Origin: a virus
Strand: one strand, 5' to 3'
Length of the DNA stretch: 64,000 bases
IMG/VR virus record: IMGVR_UViG_3300010401_000006
Coordinates: 1-64,000 of that record
This document shows positions 1-8,124 of the stretch, one piece after another. Both the position numbers and the translations under genes were made by a program. The first letter of the stretch is position 1. Each line of letters starts with the position of its first letter. Under the pieces are notes generated by a model. It was given only the letters and a program-made list of their open reading frames with translations, was not told the origin of the DNA and searched no databases.

Positions 1-870
1 CAAGAGATTGAGGCCATCGGCATCGAGCGCGATCTTGCTGGATTGCCGATTATGTGGGTTCCGCCAGAATGGACCTACCCGAACGCCAGCGCGGACGACA
101 AAGCGAAGTATGCGTCATGCAAAGAGGCTGTCCGCGATACGACCCGCAATGAGCAAGAAGGTTTTGTCTTTCCGCAGATGTATGACGAGAAAGGCAATAA
201 GCGTCTGGACTTCACGCTGCTGAGCACGGGTGGCCGCCGGCAGATCGACACCGACCCCATCGTTCAGCGTTACGACCACCGCATCGCAGCCACGTTCTTG
301 GCCGACTTCCTCATGCTCAGCATGGGCGGCAGCGGAGGATCGCGCGGCTCATTCGCCATGTCGAAGAACAAGACGGATATGTTCTCGACGGCCATCGAGT
401 TCATCCTCGACCTCATCACAGCCGAGTTCAACCGCCATGCCATCCCGGACATCCTCAAGCTCAACAGCATGGAAGGAAAATGCGTGCTCGTGCATGGCGA
501 TATTGCGAAGGGCGATATCTTGGAGTTCGCGCAGGCTGTGCAGGCGCTCACCGGCGTGGGCATGATCACGCCGACACCACAAACCGAGGCAACTGTGCGC
601 GAGGAAGTCGGGCTTAATCCGCTGGTTGGCGATGCGGGGCAAGACCTGCGCACGGGCGGCGCTGCATCCGAGGCGTCCGATGTCGACCCTGCAGCCACGC
701 AATCCGAAGCCTCCGACGCAGGACAGGGCCAAGGTGCGGGCGCAAATGCGGGTGGATCGCCCATGGTCATCCCCACAAAACCCGGCACCGCCAAGCGTCG
801 TGCGATCAATAAGGCTGCGTGGAAAAGCCCGATCCAGAAAGCAACACCCAATAGGAGTGCGAAGTCATGA
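1..870 (+). CDS. Portal protein, C-terminal part (DUF1073/gp6-like), 5' truncated
   Basis: The frame is open from base 1, so the gene starts before the window; 289 residues are visible. The line GIERDLAGLP near the left edge and the following PP-E-W segment are typical of the DUF1073 (gp6-like) portal family, which forms the dodecameric DNA gate at the capsid vertex. The tail of the protein (about residues 215-289) is Ala/Gly/Ser-rich and probably disordered. It sits directly before a minor head protein, the usual order. Relatives of this portal family are often linked to an Acb1 domain; here that domain is a separate gene at 2623. Its stop overlaps the next small ORF by ATGA. Confidence 0.8.
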   Translation, partial: QEIEAIGIERDLAGLPIMWVPPEWTYPNASADDKAKYASCKEAVRDTTRNEQEGFVFPQMYDEKGNKRLDFTLLSTGGRRQIDTDPIVQRYDHRIAATFLADFLMLSMGGSGGSRGSFAMSKNKTDMFSTAIEFILDLITAEFNRHAIPDILKLNSMEGKCVLVHGDIAKGDILEFAQAVQALTGVGMITPTPQTEATVREEVGLNPLVGDAGQDLRTGGAASEASDVDPAATQSEASDAGQGQGAGANAGGSPMVIPTKPGTAKRRAINKAAWKSPIQKATPNRSAKS

Positions 871-1043
871 AACCATGCGATTGCCACCTTCACGACGGAC
901 CAGAATTGTGCTCGCCGACGCGTGGCGGTTTTAACTGCGCTGGCCAGTACCGAATGCCCGAGAGGCCTGAAAACTGCGCCCACAGATTATCCGAGCAAAG
1001 CCCGCAGCCAGACATCGCTTCTAGCGATACGCCGCACCTATGA
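867..1043 (+). CDS. Small Cys-rich hypothetical protein (58 aa)
   Basis: The ATG overlaps the portal stop (ATGA), which indicates translational coupling. The N-terminus reads MKPCDCHLHDGPELC, with further Cys at residues 24 and 37, suggesting a small metal-binding fold. I do not recognise the family. The ATGA arrangement with the next gene supports it being real although it is short. Confidence 0.5.
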   Translation: MKPCDCHLHDGPELCSPTRGGFNCAGQYRMPERPENCAHRLSEQSPQPDIASSDTPHL

Positions 1044-1138
1044 ACCGCCCGCTGATGTGGCTGCTCGCCGCCGAACTCGGAACGTTCATCTACGTCGCAT
1101 CGCTGTTCTTCGCTGCCGTGTGGCGGCATCCGACATAG
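1040..1138 (+). CDS. Single-pass membrane micro-protein (32 aa)
   Basis: It starts in an ATGA overlap with the preceding gene and encodes one hydrophobic helix (about residues 5-27, LMWLLAAELGTFIYVASLFF) with a short basic tail. Nothing points to a specific role. A small membrane peptide inside the head operon is unusual. Confidence 0.4.
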   Translation: MNRPLMWLLAAELGTFIYVASLFFAAVWRHPT

Positions 1139-1206
1139 GAGGCATAACGAACCGCGCGCGGCGGTTCCGTTCCGCGCAATCGAAGAAGAAGCAGGAGAAG
1201 AAGATC

Positions 1207-1446
1207 ATGAGCATGTTGACCATAAAGCACGTCGAGAAGAGCGGGTTCGAGAGCATCCAAATGGCGCATTCCGTTTGGACAGAGGACGATCAGAACGCCG
1301 ATGCGAAGCGACAAATTCTCGTCGCCTCTGGCTGCACCGCGCTTGGTGGCGCCACCGGCGCGGACGGCATTTGCCGCTATGGCAGCGGGACCGTCTACGT
1401 CATGAACGACGCCGGTGCCACGGTCGGGAAATACCACTTCGACTAG
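1207..1446 (+). CDS. Hypothetical head-module protein (79 aa)
   Basis: A strong purine-rich ribosome site (gcaggagaag) lies just before the ATG at 1207, so the open frame further upstream is ignored. The sequence MSMLTIKHVEKSGFES, followed by a Gly-rich region with two Cys and an acidic end, suggests a small beta-rich protein. The family is not recognised. Small proteins between portal and minor head protein in related phages are often structural, but that is only inference. Confidence 0.6.
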   Translation: MSMLTIKHVEKSGFESIQMAHSVWTEDDQNADAKRQILVASGCTALGGATGADGICRYGSGTVYVMNDAGATVGKYHFD

Positions 1447-1495
1447 CTCGCAACGCCGAGCGCGGGCGGCATATCCCGCGCACCTTGGACACACC

Positions 1496-2620
1496 ATGGA
1501 CCCGCACAGCCACGCCCACGACCTCCGCCAGCCCTCCCGCAGGCTTGTCCGCTCATGGAAGACGCCTATCGAGAAGGCCGCGCTGCGTAAGATTGCAGGC
1601 GAAGACCCTGAGACTGCGGCCCTCGACGCGAACACCTACGATTATCTCCTCACCTTGGCCGATAGTTGGGCGCCGGGACTGGCTGCGGCAATTGCGGCCG
1701 CGCTCAAGCGCTGGCGCGACAAGGCGACCATCGGAAACCTGATCTCAGCCGTCGAGACGGGGGATGTGAACGAGGCCATCCGCTTGGTCACGGAACAACT
1801 GGGCGACCCGACCGCGCTGGCCCAAGCCGTCGAACCGCCGCTGCTCACCATCACAGGCGAAGCCGGTGCCGAGGCGATCCCCAACACTATCGTTCCCGCT
1901 GTGACCGAAGCCGGAGGTCGCATAGCCGGCGGCCAGGTCAAGATGCGCTTCGACATGACAAACCCCTTTGCCATTCAGGCCGCGAAGGACAACAGCTATT
2001 CGCTGATCCGGCAGATATCCGACGACACCGTGGCCGGTATCCGGCAAGTCGTGTCCGACGCGATGGCATTCGGCGGCCATCCGACCGAGCAGGCCCGCAA
2101 GATCAGATCGCTGATCGGGCTCACCGAGACGCAGGCCGAAGCCGTTGGCAACTTCCGCGAGATGCTGGAGAACGGCGATGTCGAGGCGTTGAACCGTGCG
2201 CGCCGCGACCGCCGCTTCGACCCGACACTCGAACGCGCGCTTGGCGACAACCCAACTGTCGAACTCACACCCGACCAGATCGACACCATGGTCCAGCGAT
2301 ATGCGGATCGGACACTGGCTGCGCGTGCTGAGACCATCGCGCGGACGGAAACTATGCGCGCCTCGAACTTGGGTGTGCGCCTCGCTTGGCAGCAGGCTGT
2401 CGCCGACGGCTGGCTCGACGCGGGCACAAAGCGCCGCTGGCTCGCCACACCGGATGACCGGGTTTGCCCATTCTGTGTCGCTGCCGAAGTCATGAACCAG
2501 AACGGCGTCGGCCTCGACGAACCTTTCGAGACGCCATTCGGGCCGATGATGGATGCGACACTGCACCCGAATTGCCGGTGCATTTCGGTTATAATCCCAG
2601 CGTCCATGTCGGAGGGTTAG
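1496..2620 (+). CDS. Minor head protein, Mu gpF / SPP1 gp7-like
   Basis: The 374-residue protein ends with the hallmark of the Mu F-like family: a TPDDRVCPFC stretch (residues 318-327) followed about 30 residues later by LHPNCRC (356-362), a Cys/His cluster that probably binds metal. The N-terminal two thirds is helical. Members sit inside the procapsid and help assembly or DNA ejection. The position directly after the portal fits. ATG at 1496 is the first start after the preceding gene that gives a family-like N-terminus. Confidence 0.85.
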   Translation: MDPHSHAHDLRQPSRRLVRSWKTPIEKAALRKIAGEDPETAALDANTYDYLLTLADSWAPGLAAAIAAALKRWRDKATIGNLISAVETGDVNEAIRLVTEQLGDPTALAQAVEPPLLTITGEAGAEAIPNTIVPAVTEAGGRIAGGQVKMRFDMTNPFAIQAAKDNSYSLIRQISDDTVAGIRQVVSDAMAFGGHPTEQARKIRSLIGLTETQAEAVGNFREMLENGDVEALNRARRDRRFDPTLERALGDNPTVELTPDQIDTMVQRYADRTLAARAETIARTETMRASNLGVRLAWQQAVADGWLDAGTKRRWLATPDDRVCPFCVAAEVMNQNGVGLDEPFETPFGPMMDATLHPNCRCISVIIPASMSEG

Positions 2621-2622
2621 TG

Positions 2623-3312
2623 ATGTTCGGATCGTTTTCCGAAGCGCTCGGATCGGGTTGGCAGCGCGCGCTCAACTTCTTCAAAGCCGATGGCAGTCTA
2701 TATGTCCGGCGCAATCTGAAGAACGCAGATCAACTGCACGCATGGGCGAAGGATGCGGGCATCCCGAACCTTGTCCCGCCAGAAGAGATGCACGTCACGC
2801 AGGTCTATTCGCGCGCGCCTGTCATCCTCGCACCGCTCACGAACGAAGTGACCGCGCACGGTGGAGATCGTCACATCGCGCCGCTTGGCGATCAGGGTGC
2901 CGTCGTCATGCACTTCAAGTCCGACGAGTTGCAGCGGCGATGGGACGAGAGCCGTGCCGCCGGCGCATCGTGGGATTACGCAGGTTACAAGCCGCACGTC
3001 TCGCTGAGCTACGATGCAGGCGGCAAGGATGTGAGCACCATCAAAGCGCCAGACTTCCCGTTGCAATTCGGTCCTGAAATCCACGAACCGCTGAACGAGA
3101 ACTGGGCCGAGGACAAAGGCTTTCGGACAGCCAAGGGGTTCCGTGCGGCGCTCGACCGTTTCAATCCGGTGTCGTTCTTCAAAGACCAGCCCAGCGTCGG
3201 TGCTGTCCATGTCGCATCCGCATCAAGCGAGGCAGACGGCAAGAAGCCGAAGCGCAAGCCGAAGATGTTCACGGACGTGATGGCGAAGTTCGATCTGGCT
3301 GCGGAAGAATGA
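2623..3312 (+). CDS. 2H phosphoesterase, candidate anti-CBASS nuclease Acb1
   Basis: The 229-residue protein carries the two catalytic signatures of the 2H superfamily, H-V-T at residues 57-59 (EEMHVTQVYSR) and H-V-S at 125-127 (YKPHVSLSYD), about 68 residues apart as in a single 2H domain. Phage T4 Acb1 is a 2H enzyme that hydrolyses the cyclic oligonucleotides made by CBASS, and Acb1 domains are often linked to DUF1073-type portal proteins, the family at the left edge of this window. That neighbourhood favours Acb1 over a 2'-5' RNA ligase-like enzyme. The C-terminal 40 residues are basic (KKPKRKPK) and may be a tail. It starts 3 bases after the minor head gene and overlaps the next gene by ATGA. 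Confidence 0.62.
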   Translation: MFGSFSEALGSGWQRALNFFKADGSLYVRRNLKNADQLHAWAKDAGIPNLVPPEEMHVTQVYSRAPVILAPLTNEVTAHGGDRHIAPLGDQGAVVMHFKSDELQRRWDESRAAGASWDYAGYKPHVSLSYDAGGKDVSTIKAPDFPLQFGPEIHEPLNENWAEDKGFRTAKGFRAALDRFNPVSFFKDQPSVGAVHVASASSEADGKKPKRKPKMFTDVMAKFDLAAEE

Positions 3313-3554
3313 CCGTCGTCCCGCTTCTCAAATGCACCTGTGGCCAAGCTGGAACGCGCCGCGTGCTGCGCGGAAGCACCATTGAGCGTGAGATCATCGC
3401 TTGTGATGCCTGTTTCGATAAGACCGCTCAGCGCCTCGCGCACTTCCGGCCACTGTTCGACCAAATGATCGAACTCGGCATCAGCCGTGACATCGCAAAC
3501 CGGACCATGACCTTCATGCTTCAACAGATCGACCATCCAGCAAAGGAAACCTGA
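3309..3554 (+). CDS. Small zinc-finger-like hypothetical protein (81 aa)
   Basis: The ATG overlaps the previous stop. Residues 8-36 contain CTCG and CDAC pairs (C9, C11, C32, C35), a likely zinc ribbon, followed by a helical C-terminus (RPLFDQMIELGISRD). It is embedded in the head operon. Function unknown. Confidence 0.6.
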   Translation: MTVVPLLKCTCGQAGTRRVLRGSTIEREIIACDACFDKTAQRLAHFRPLFDQMIELGISRDIANRTMTFMLQQIDHPAKET

Positions 3555-3799
3555 TGATGTGGATTTTGATTTTGTACGTCGGCGTAGCGCTTCAGATGGA
3601 TGCGCAGCCCGTAGGTGGCCCGACAACCGCGCAATTCCCGACGCAGAAGGCGTGCGAGGCGGCGCTGGCGCAGTTCACGGACAGCCTCGGAACGGCGAAG
3701 GGTTTTGATCAGCGCGTCGAGGAGAACCCGGCCATGATGTCGCTCGGTCCCAACTCCCGCATCTGGACCGTCAAAGGCGTGTGTGTGCAGGCGAAATAG
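3554..3799 (+). CDS. Hypothetical protein with N-terminal hydrophobic segment (81 aa)
   Basis: The ATG overlaps the preceding TGA. Residues 1-16 are hydrophobic (MMWILILYVGVALQM), followed by a soluble part with two Cys (ACEAAL and GVCV), which looks like a small exported, disulfide-bonded protein. The family is not recognised. Confidence 0.55.
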   Translation: MMWILILYVGVALQMDAQPVGGPTTAQFPTQKACEAALAQFTDSLGTAKGFDQRVEENPAMMSLGPNSRIWTVKGVCVQAK

Positions 3800-3809
3800 C
3801 CCACCCCTG

Positions 3810-3856
3810 CTTTCCGAACCGGCGGCATCTGCCCCAGTTCGACTTTCCGAACCGGC
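3810..3856 (+). repeat. Two copies of a 14-bp direct repeat (CTTTCCGAACCGGC)
   Basis: The same 14 bases occur at 3810-3823 and 3843-3856, 33 bases apart, in the 121-base gap before the protease gene. A related string (CTTTCCGAACGC) lies upstream of the gene at 35002. Spacing and position suggest binding sites or a promoter element, but no protein partner is evident. Confidence 0.4.
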
Positions 3857-3920
3857 TCCCTCCATTGCCGCGCGCGCCGTTTCGCGCTAATCGTTACGCC
3901 GCTTTTGGTCAGGGGACCGC

Positions 3921-4319
3921 GTGGCGAACCAATTTGAAAAGCGCGTAGAGGTTCTGAAGGTCGATGACGGCCTTGGCGTCGTGCTCGGCTGGGCCATCAT
4001 CTGCAAGGAAGACGGCAAGCCCTACTACGACAGCCAGGACGATCACATCCCCGAAGAGGCGATGTTCAAGGCGGCCGTGGGCTTCATGGAAAACTCCCGC
4101 GCCACCCGTGAGATGCACGCCGGAGAACCGGACAGCACGTGCCTGTTCTGCTTCCCGCTGACCGAGGACGTGGCGAAAGCCTTCGGGCTGGAAACCAAGC
4201 AGACCGGGCTGCTCGTGGGCTACAAGCCTCCGCCGTCCGTGCTGGCAAAGTTCAAGTCTGGCGAATTCACAGGCTTCAGCATCGGCGGTCTGCGCGGTGA
4301 TGACGAGGAGGTCATCTGA
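3921..4319 (+). CDS. Prohead protease, XkdF-like (Peptidase_S78_2)
   Basis: The 132-residue protein matches the XkdF pattern: an early VLGWAIICKEDG strand, then YYDSQDDHIPEE, an SRATREMH segment, and the ending FKSGEFTGFSIGG. XkdF-type proteins are thought to be serine proteases that process the scaffold during capsid maturation. The gene starts with GTG after a short leader and is fused by an ATGA overlap to the scaffold-like gene, as in other XkdF loci. Catalytic residues were not assigned individually. Confidence 0.75.
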   Translation: MANQFEKRVEVLKVDDGLGVVLGWAIICKEDGKPYYDSQDDHIPEEAMFKAAVGFMENSRATREMHAGEPDSTCLFCFPLTEDVAKAFGLETKQTGLLVGYKPPPSVLAKFKSGEFTGFSIGGLRGDDEEVI

Positions 4320-5827
4320 TGGCCAAGCGGATCATGCGCTCGTTCCAGATGGACGAATTCTCTGCGGTCGACCGGCCGGCGCAGAAGGGGGCAAAGGCCG
4401 TCATACTCAAGCGCGTCACCGAAGACGGTCCGGACGACGCCGAATACATGCGCCTGACGAAGCGCGATTTCTCCGCCGAACAGCGCCGCTCCGCCGCCGA
4501 TTCTGGTGCCGCGATGCCTGGCGGACGCTATCCGATCGAGAACCGCTCCGACCTCGAGAACGCCATCCACGCGATCGGTCGCGGCAAGGGCAGCCATGCC
4601 GCAATCCGCGCGCACATCATCCGCCGGGCCAAAGCACTTGGCGCCATCGACGCACTTCCGGACGGCTGGACGGCTGCGAAGGGCGAGTTCATGAGCCGGG
4701 ACGTCGCCGCGCTGCGCGACACATTGCTCGGCACCGTCACGAAGATGGCGGACAAGCCGGAAGCACTCGGCACGATCATCGCCCTTGGCGATGCAGTCGA
4801 AAAAGCCTTTAAAACCGATGCCATTCGCGCGGACATGGAGAAAGCGCAGCCTGACATCGACGTCGCTCTGGGCGCGCTGTTCGTCTCCGCTCGCGACATC
4901 CTGAAGGAAGCGGCACCTGCCGAACAAAACGCCCTCTTGCAAAAATCATATGAAGAGTTCAGTTTCCACATCCAAAGTCTTATGCCGGGGGCTATTGCAA
5001 GTGCTTTGGACCCCACCGCACACAAAAACGGAGACGACGTGATGGCGCTCAAGGATTTTGCGAAGGCCCTGAACCTCGCGGAAACTGCGACCGAGGAAGA
5101 CATCACGAAGGCGCTTGGCGCGGCGCTCGCGAAGGCAGCTTTCGCCGATGCCATCGAGAAGATGAGCGCGAAACACTCCGCATTCATGAACAAGGACGGC
5201 GCCAAGATGCCGACGGGCGGCAAGGCCGCTTTCGCTGCGATGTCCGCCGACGAGCGCGACAAGCACATCGCCGCAAACTCCGCCTCCGACGACGATGCCG
5301 ACGACATGCAGAAGATGATCGCCAAGGGCGATGCCTTCCAGACCTCCGCTGGCGTGGTCATGACCAAGAAGGATTTTGGCACCGACGCGGGCTACCAGTT
5401 CGCCAAGGCCCAGAACACCGAATCCGTCCGTCTCGCCAAGGCCTTGGGCGAACAGGAAGACGTCAACCAGCGCGCTGCGATCACCAAGCGCGCGGAAACC
5501 GAATTCCCGAACGCCGGCAAGCCCGCCGAAGTCGCCGCCATGCTGCAGAAGGTCCGCAAGGCCGATGCAACGCTGGGCGATCAGGTCGAGGCCGTGCTGA
5601 AATCCATGAACACCGCCATCGAGAAGGGCGAGCTGTTCGCGGAGAAGGGTAACGCGCTCCGCGGCGCCGGTTCCGGCTTTGAGGCGATCGACAAGCTGGC
5701 GCATGAGCTGATGGCAAAAGACTCGAAACTTACGGTCGAGAAGGCGCGCAGTATGGCACGCACGCAGAACCCAGAATTCGCCAAGCGTGAAGCCGACGAC
5801 CGCAAGGCAGCCCTGAAAGCGGCCTGA
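4319..5827 (+). CDS. Scaffold-like / XkdF-associated protein (502 aa)
   Basis: The N-terminus (DEFSAVDRPAQKGAKAVILK) is the segment that in many phages follows the XkdF protease. Residues about 65-115 contain the RYPIENRSDLENAI...HIIRRAKALGA motif seen in many phage capsid-associated proteins. The rest is charged and helix-rich, as expected for an internal scaffold that is cleaved and lost before DNA packaging. Its place between protease and capsid genes supports this. Confidence 0.65.
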   Translation: MAKRIMRSFQMDEFSAVDRPAQKGAKAVILKRVTEDGPDDAEYMRLTKRDFSAEQRRSAADSGAAMPGGRYPIENRSDLENAIHAIGRGKGSHAAIRAHIIRRAKALGAIDALPDGWTAAKGEFMSRDVAALRDTLLGTVTKMADKPEALGTIIALGDAVEKAFKTDAIRADMEKAQPDIDVALGALFVSARDILKEAAPAEQNALLQKSYEEFSFHIQSLMPGAIASALDPTAHKNGDDVMALKDFAKALNLAETATEEDITKALGAALAKAAFADAIEKMSAKHSAFMNKDGAKMPTGGKAAFAAMSADERDKHIAANSASDDDADDMQKMIAKGDAFQTSAGVVMTKKDFGTDAGYQFAKAQNTESVRLAKALGEQEDVNQRAAITKRAETEFPNAGKPAEVAAMLQKVRKADATLGDQVEAVLKSMNTAIEKGELFAEKGNALRGAGSGFEAIDKLAHELMAKDSKLTVEKARSMARTQNPEFAKREADDRKAALKAA

Positions 5828-5831
5828 AGAC

Positions 5832-5840
5832 TGTAAGATT
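5832..5840 (-). promoter_or_regulatory. AATCTTACA motif (reverse orientation)
   Basis: On the minus strand this reads AATCTTACA, the same nonamer found in intergenic DNA at 48927, 61715, 61734, 63571 and 63595. It lies in the short gap between the scaffold-like and decoration genes. Its role is unknown. Confidence 0.35.
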
Positions 5841-5848
5841 ACCCGCCC

Positions 5849-5863
5849 CCGACGCGATGTCGG
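5849..5863 (+). promoter_or_regulatory. Leader hairpin before decoration gene
   Basis: CCGAC and GTCGG form a perfect 5-bp stem around the loop GCGAT, 26 bases before the ATG of the decoration gene. Similar short GC stems precede the major capsid and major tail genes. It may be an mRNA processing or stability element. Confidence 0.4.
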
Positions 5864-5889
5864 CGGCAGACCCTTTGACGGAGTGAAAG

Positions 5890-6312
5890 ATGGCTTGGGA
5901 AGCACCAGTCCTCGACCTGCCGGGCCAAGTTGCCGGTTCCACGTTTGCGACGGGCAATGGCTACAACGGCACGGGCCAGTTCCTTTTCGTGAAGCTGAGC
6001 GCCTCGAATACGGTCGTGCCATGCTCGGCGGTGACCGATATCCCGCTCGGCGTCTCGCAGGGCAACCCGGCATCGGGCGATGCGATCCAGGTTCGCGTTC
6101 TCGGCGTGACCAAGGTTTATGTCGGAACCGGCGGACTCACCATCGACCCCGACACCTTCGTCGGCACCGATGCGCAGGGTAAGGCGGTCATGAAGCGGCC
6201 CACCTCGTCCGGCGCGAACTACGGAAACTATGCGCGCGGTATCGCGCTCGAGACTGCGAACGCCGGCGAGCTTGGCACGATCCTGCTTATCGGCCCTTGG
6301 ACCGTTCACTAG
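5890..6312 (+). CDS. Head decoration protein, DUF2190-like
   Basis: A 140-residue beta-rich protein placed immediately before the major capsid gene. It has a run such as DIPLGVSQGNPASGDAI followed by RVLGVTKV and a GxALE-type segment (RGIALETANAGE), the pattern of DUF2190-type capsid stabilising proteins that bind the capsid surface. The start is ATG at 5890 after a ggagtgaaag ribosome site. Confidence 0.7.
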   Translation: MAWEAPVLDLPGQVAGSTFATGNGYNGTGQFLFVKLSASNTVVPCSAVTDIPLGVSQGNPASGDAIQVRVLGVTKVYVGTGGLTIDPDTFVGTDAQGKAVMKRPTSSGANYGNYARGIALETANAGELGTILLIGPWTVH

Positions 6313-6317
6313 TTGCC

Positions 6318-6386
6318 TGACGCAGTGATGCGTCACGACCCTTGATGGTCTGGCCGAGCGGGTAAGGCAACAGCCCGCAGGCCAGA
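6318..6386 (+). promoter_or_regulatory. Two hairpins in the major capsid leader
   Basis: The 133-base gap before the capsid gene contains a perfect 7-bp stem, TGACGCA/TGCGTCA (6318-6324 and 6329-6335), closed by the GNRA-type tetraloop GTGA. A second, longer hairpin follows: TCTGGCC (6349-6355) pairs with GGCCAGA (6380-6386), and GCGGG (6358-6362) with CCCGC (6374-6378). No T-run follows, so these look more like RNA stability or processing elements than terminators. Confidence 0.55.
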
Positions 6387-6445
6387 AATGGAGAAGGAAG
6401 GCCCGTCGAAAGACGCCGCCAAACCCTGAGACGGAGCACTGAGAA

Positions 6446-7405
6446 ATGTCGCAGCCGACACCCCAAGACGTCCACGTAGACTTTGCGTTGACGGACTTCT
6501 CCATCGCCTACATCCAGGACGACACGAACTTCGTCGCGCGCCGGGCCATCAAGTCCAAGCCCGTGCAGCACATGACGAACAAGTATTTCATCTTCAACAA
6601 GAACGACTGGAACCGCGACGACGCGATGAAGCCCCGTGCTCCGGGCGAGCCCGCGCCGCGCTCCGGCTTCACGCTGTCGACCGGCAGCTATGACTGCACG
6701 GCGTGGTGGACCGAAGTCCCGCTGTCCGACATGGTGGTCAAGAACGCCGATCCGAGCCTGCCGCTTGATCAGGCCGCGACCCGCCTCGTGACGCAGCGCT
6801 CGCTGATCCGTCAGGACTCGCTGTTCGCATCGAAGTTCTTCGCCACCGGCATCTGGGGCACGGATGTGGTTGGCGGGACGGACTTCACGAAGTGGTCCGA
6901 CTATGCGTCGGATCCAGAGAAGAACATCGACGATGGCCAGGTCGCCGTCGCGCAGAACACCGGCCGCACGCCGAATACGCTGATCGTGTCGCTTGCCGTT
7001 CACAAGGCCCTGAAGCGCAATCCGGTCATCAAGGACAAGTACAAATACACGTCCTCGGAATCGATCACCGAGGAGATGATCGCGCGCGCGCTGGAGCTCG
7101 ACAACTACATCGTCGGCAAGGCGTCCTATGCGACGAACAACGAAGGCGGTGCCGCGGCATATGCGTTCCTGCTCGGCAAGAATGCGCTGCTGGCTTATCT
7201 CGACCAGGCCCCGACGATCATGGAGCCGTGCGCGGCCGCGATCTTCGACTGGACGGAGCTGACGGCGGTGAATTCGGCCGGCGTCGCGATCGACCAGTAC
7301 TACGACGTAAAGGTCAAGGATGACGTGATCCGCGGCCAGTTCGCCTTCGACATGAAGGTGACCGGTTCGGACCTCGGCTATTTCTACAGCGCAGCCGTCG
7401 CCTGA
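6446..7405 (+). CDS. Major capsid protein
   Basis: A 319-residue protein with the length, position and soluble alpha/beta composition of a tailed-phage major capsid protein. It lies after protease, scaffold-like and decoration genes and has a long structured leader. Motifs such as RRAIKSKPVQ near residue 33, PNTLIVSLAVHKAL near 180 and the C-terminal YYDVKVKDDVIRGQ resemble capsid proteins in the DUF2190-linked family. It should form the HK97-fold icosahedral shell. No separate N-terminal cleavage domain is obvious, consistent with an independent scaffold gene. Confidence 0.82.
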   Translation: MSQPTPQDVHVDFALTDFSIAYIQDDTNFVARRAIKSKPVQHMTNKYFIFNKNDWNRDDAMKPRAPGEPAPRSGFTLSTGSYDCTAWWTEVPLSDMVVKNADPSLPLDQAATRLVTQRSLIRQDSLFASKFFATGIWGTDVVGGTDFTKWSDYASDPEKNIDDGQVAVAQNTGRTPNTLIVSLAVHKALKRNPVIKDKYKYTSSESITEEMIARALELDNYIVGKASYATNNEGGAAAYAFLLGKNALLAYLDQAPTIMEPCAAAIFDWTELTAVNSAGVAIDQYYDVKVKDDVIRGQFAFDMKVTGSDLGYFYSAAVA

Positions 7406-7426
7406 TAGGCGGCTGAAGGAGTTCGC

Positions 7427-7762
7427 ATGGTTTCCGCAGGCCTCAGCGCCACCGTTAAGGGCCGTTTCGAGTTCAACGGCAAGCTCCGTCATTCTGGCGA
7501 GGTGATCTCTGCCGCGGAGCTGGGCGAGGTGCGCGAGAAGAATGGGCCCGGCTCGATCGAGGCGCTGAAGAGCCAGAACCTGATCGAGATGTCCGAGGGC
7601 GGCCAGGCGTTCGACACGCGGTCCCATGCCGCACACGCAGCGCGCATCGACGCACAACATGATCGCATCACCAAGCTTGAAGCGCTGGTCAAGGATCAGG
7701 GCGAAATGCTCGAGCTTCTGAGCGCCGACATCGCCAAGCTGAAGAGCGGGAGCAAGAAATGA
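7427..7762 (+). CDS. Hypothetical structural protein with C-terminal coiled coil (111 aa)
   Basis: It follows the capsid gene with an AGGAG site. The N-terminal half has an SH3-like beta pattern (TVKGRFEFNGKLRHSGE). Residues 75-108 form a heptad-like helix (HDRITKLEALVKDQGEMLEL) that should oligomerise. Neighbours make a virion role likely, for example a head fibre base, but the family is not recognised. Confidence 0.6.
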   Translation: MVSAGLSATVKGRFEFNGKLRHSGEVISAAELGEVREKNGPGSIEALKSQNLIEMSEGGQAFDTRSHAAHAARIDAQHDRITKLEALVKDQGEMLELLSADIAKLKSGSKK

Positions 7763-8043
7763 CCGCCGAAACAAGGTTCTCACCCGGCGCCACCCGCCAG
7801 CCTCCGGTTCAGCCGTCGACGCGCGGCACGCCCGGCGCTTTCAACGGCGCGGTTTGTCTGCATGCGGCCTCGCAGGTTTGGAAGCTGATGGCACCGGGAA
7901 CGCCCGTGAATGGCGCGTCCGGAACGGGAGCAACGTGGGCTGGCCCCGGCTCTGAATACACCGACCAGACCGCAGGCAAGCTTTACATCAACACCGGAAC
8001 CGCCGCGTCTCCGACTTGGACCGTCGTCGGGTCACAGACTTAG
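7759..8043 (+). CDS. Hypothetical virion protein (94 aa)
   Basis: ATG overlaps the previous stop by ATGA. The C-terminal half (GKLYINTGTAASPTWTVV) matches a short beta domain common in phage decoration and fibre proteins. The N-terminal 30 residues are Pro/Thr-rich and probably flexible. Confidence 0.6.
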   Translation: MTAETRFSPGATRQPPVQPSTRGTPGAFNGAVCLHAASQVWKLMAPGTPVNGASGTGATWAGPGSEYTDQTAGKLYINTGTAASPTWTVVGSQT

Positions 8044-8124
8044 CGCACGAGGCGCAACATATCGCGCAAGGCGGCGTCGAGCGCGGGAAGCGTATCGGCG
8101 CCGTTGCTTTTTAGGAGGCTTGGC
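8044..8124 (+). other. Short intergenic spacer with T-run and strong ribosome site
   Basis: The gap holds a GC-rich segment with GGCGCC followed by TTTTT (about 8108-8112) and then AGGAGG, placed well for ATG 8125. A weak terminator or attenuator before the appendage genes is possible but the stem is not convincing. Confidence 0.3.
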
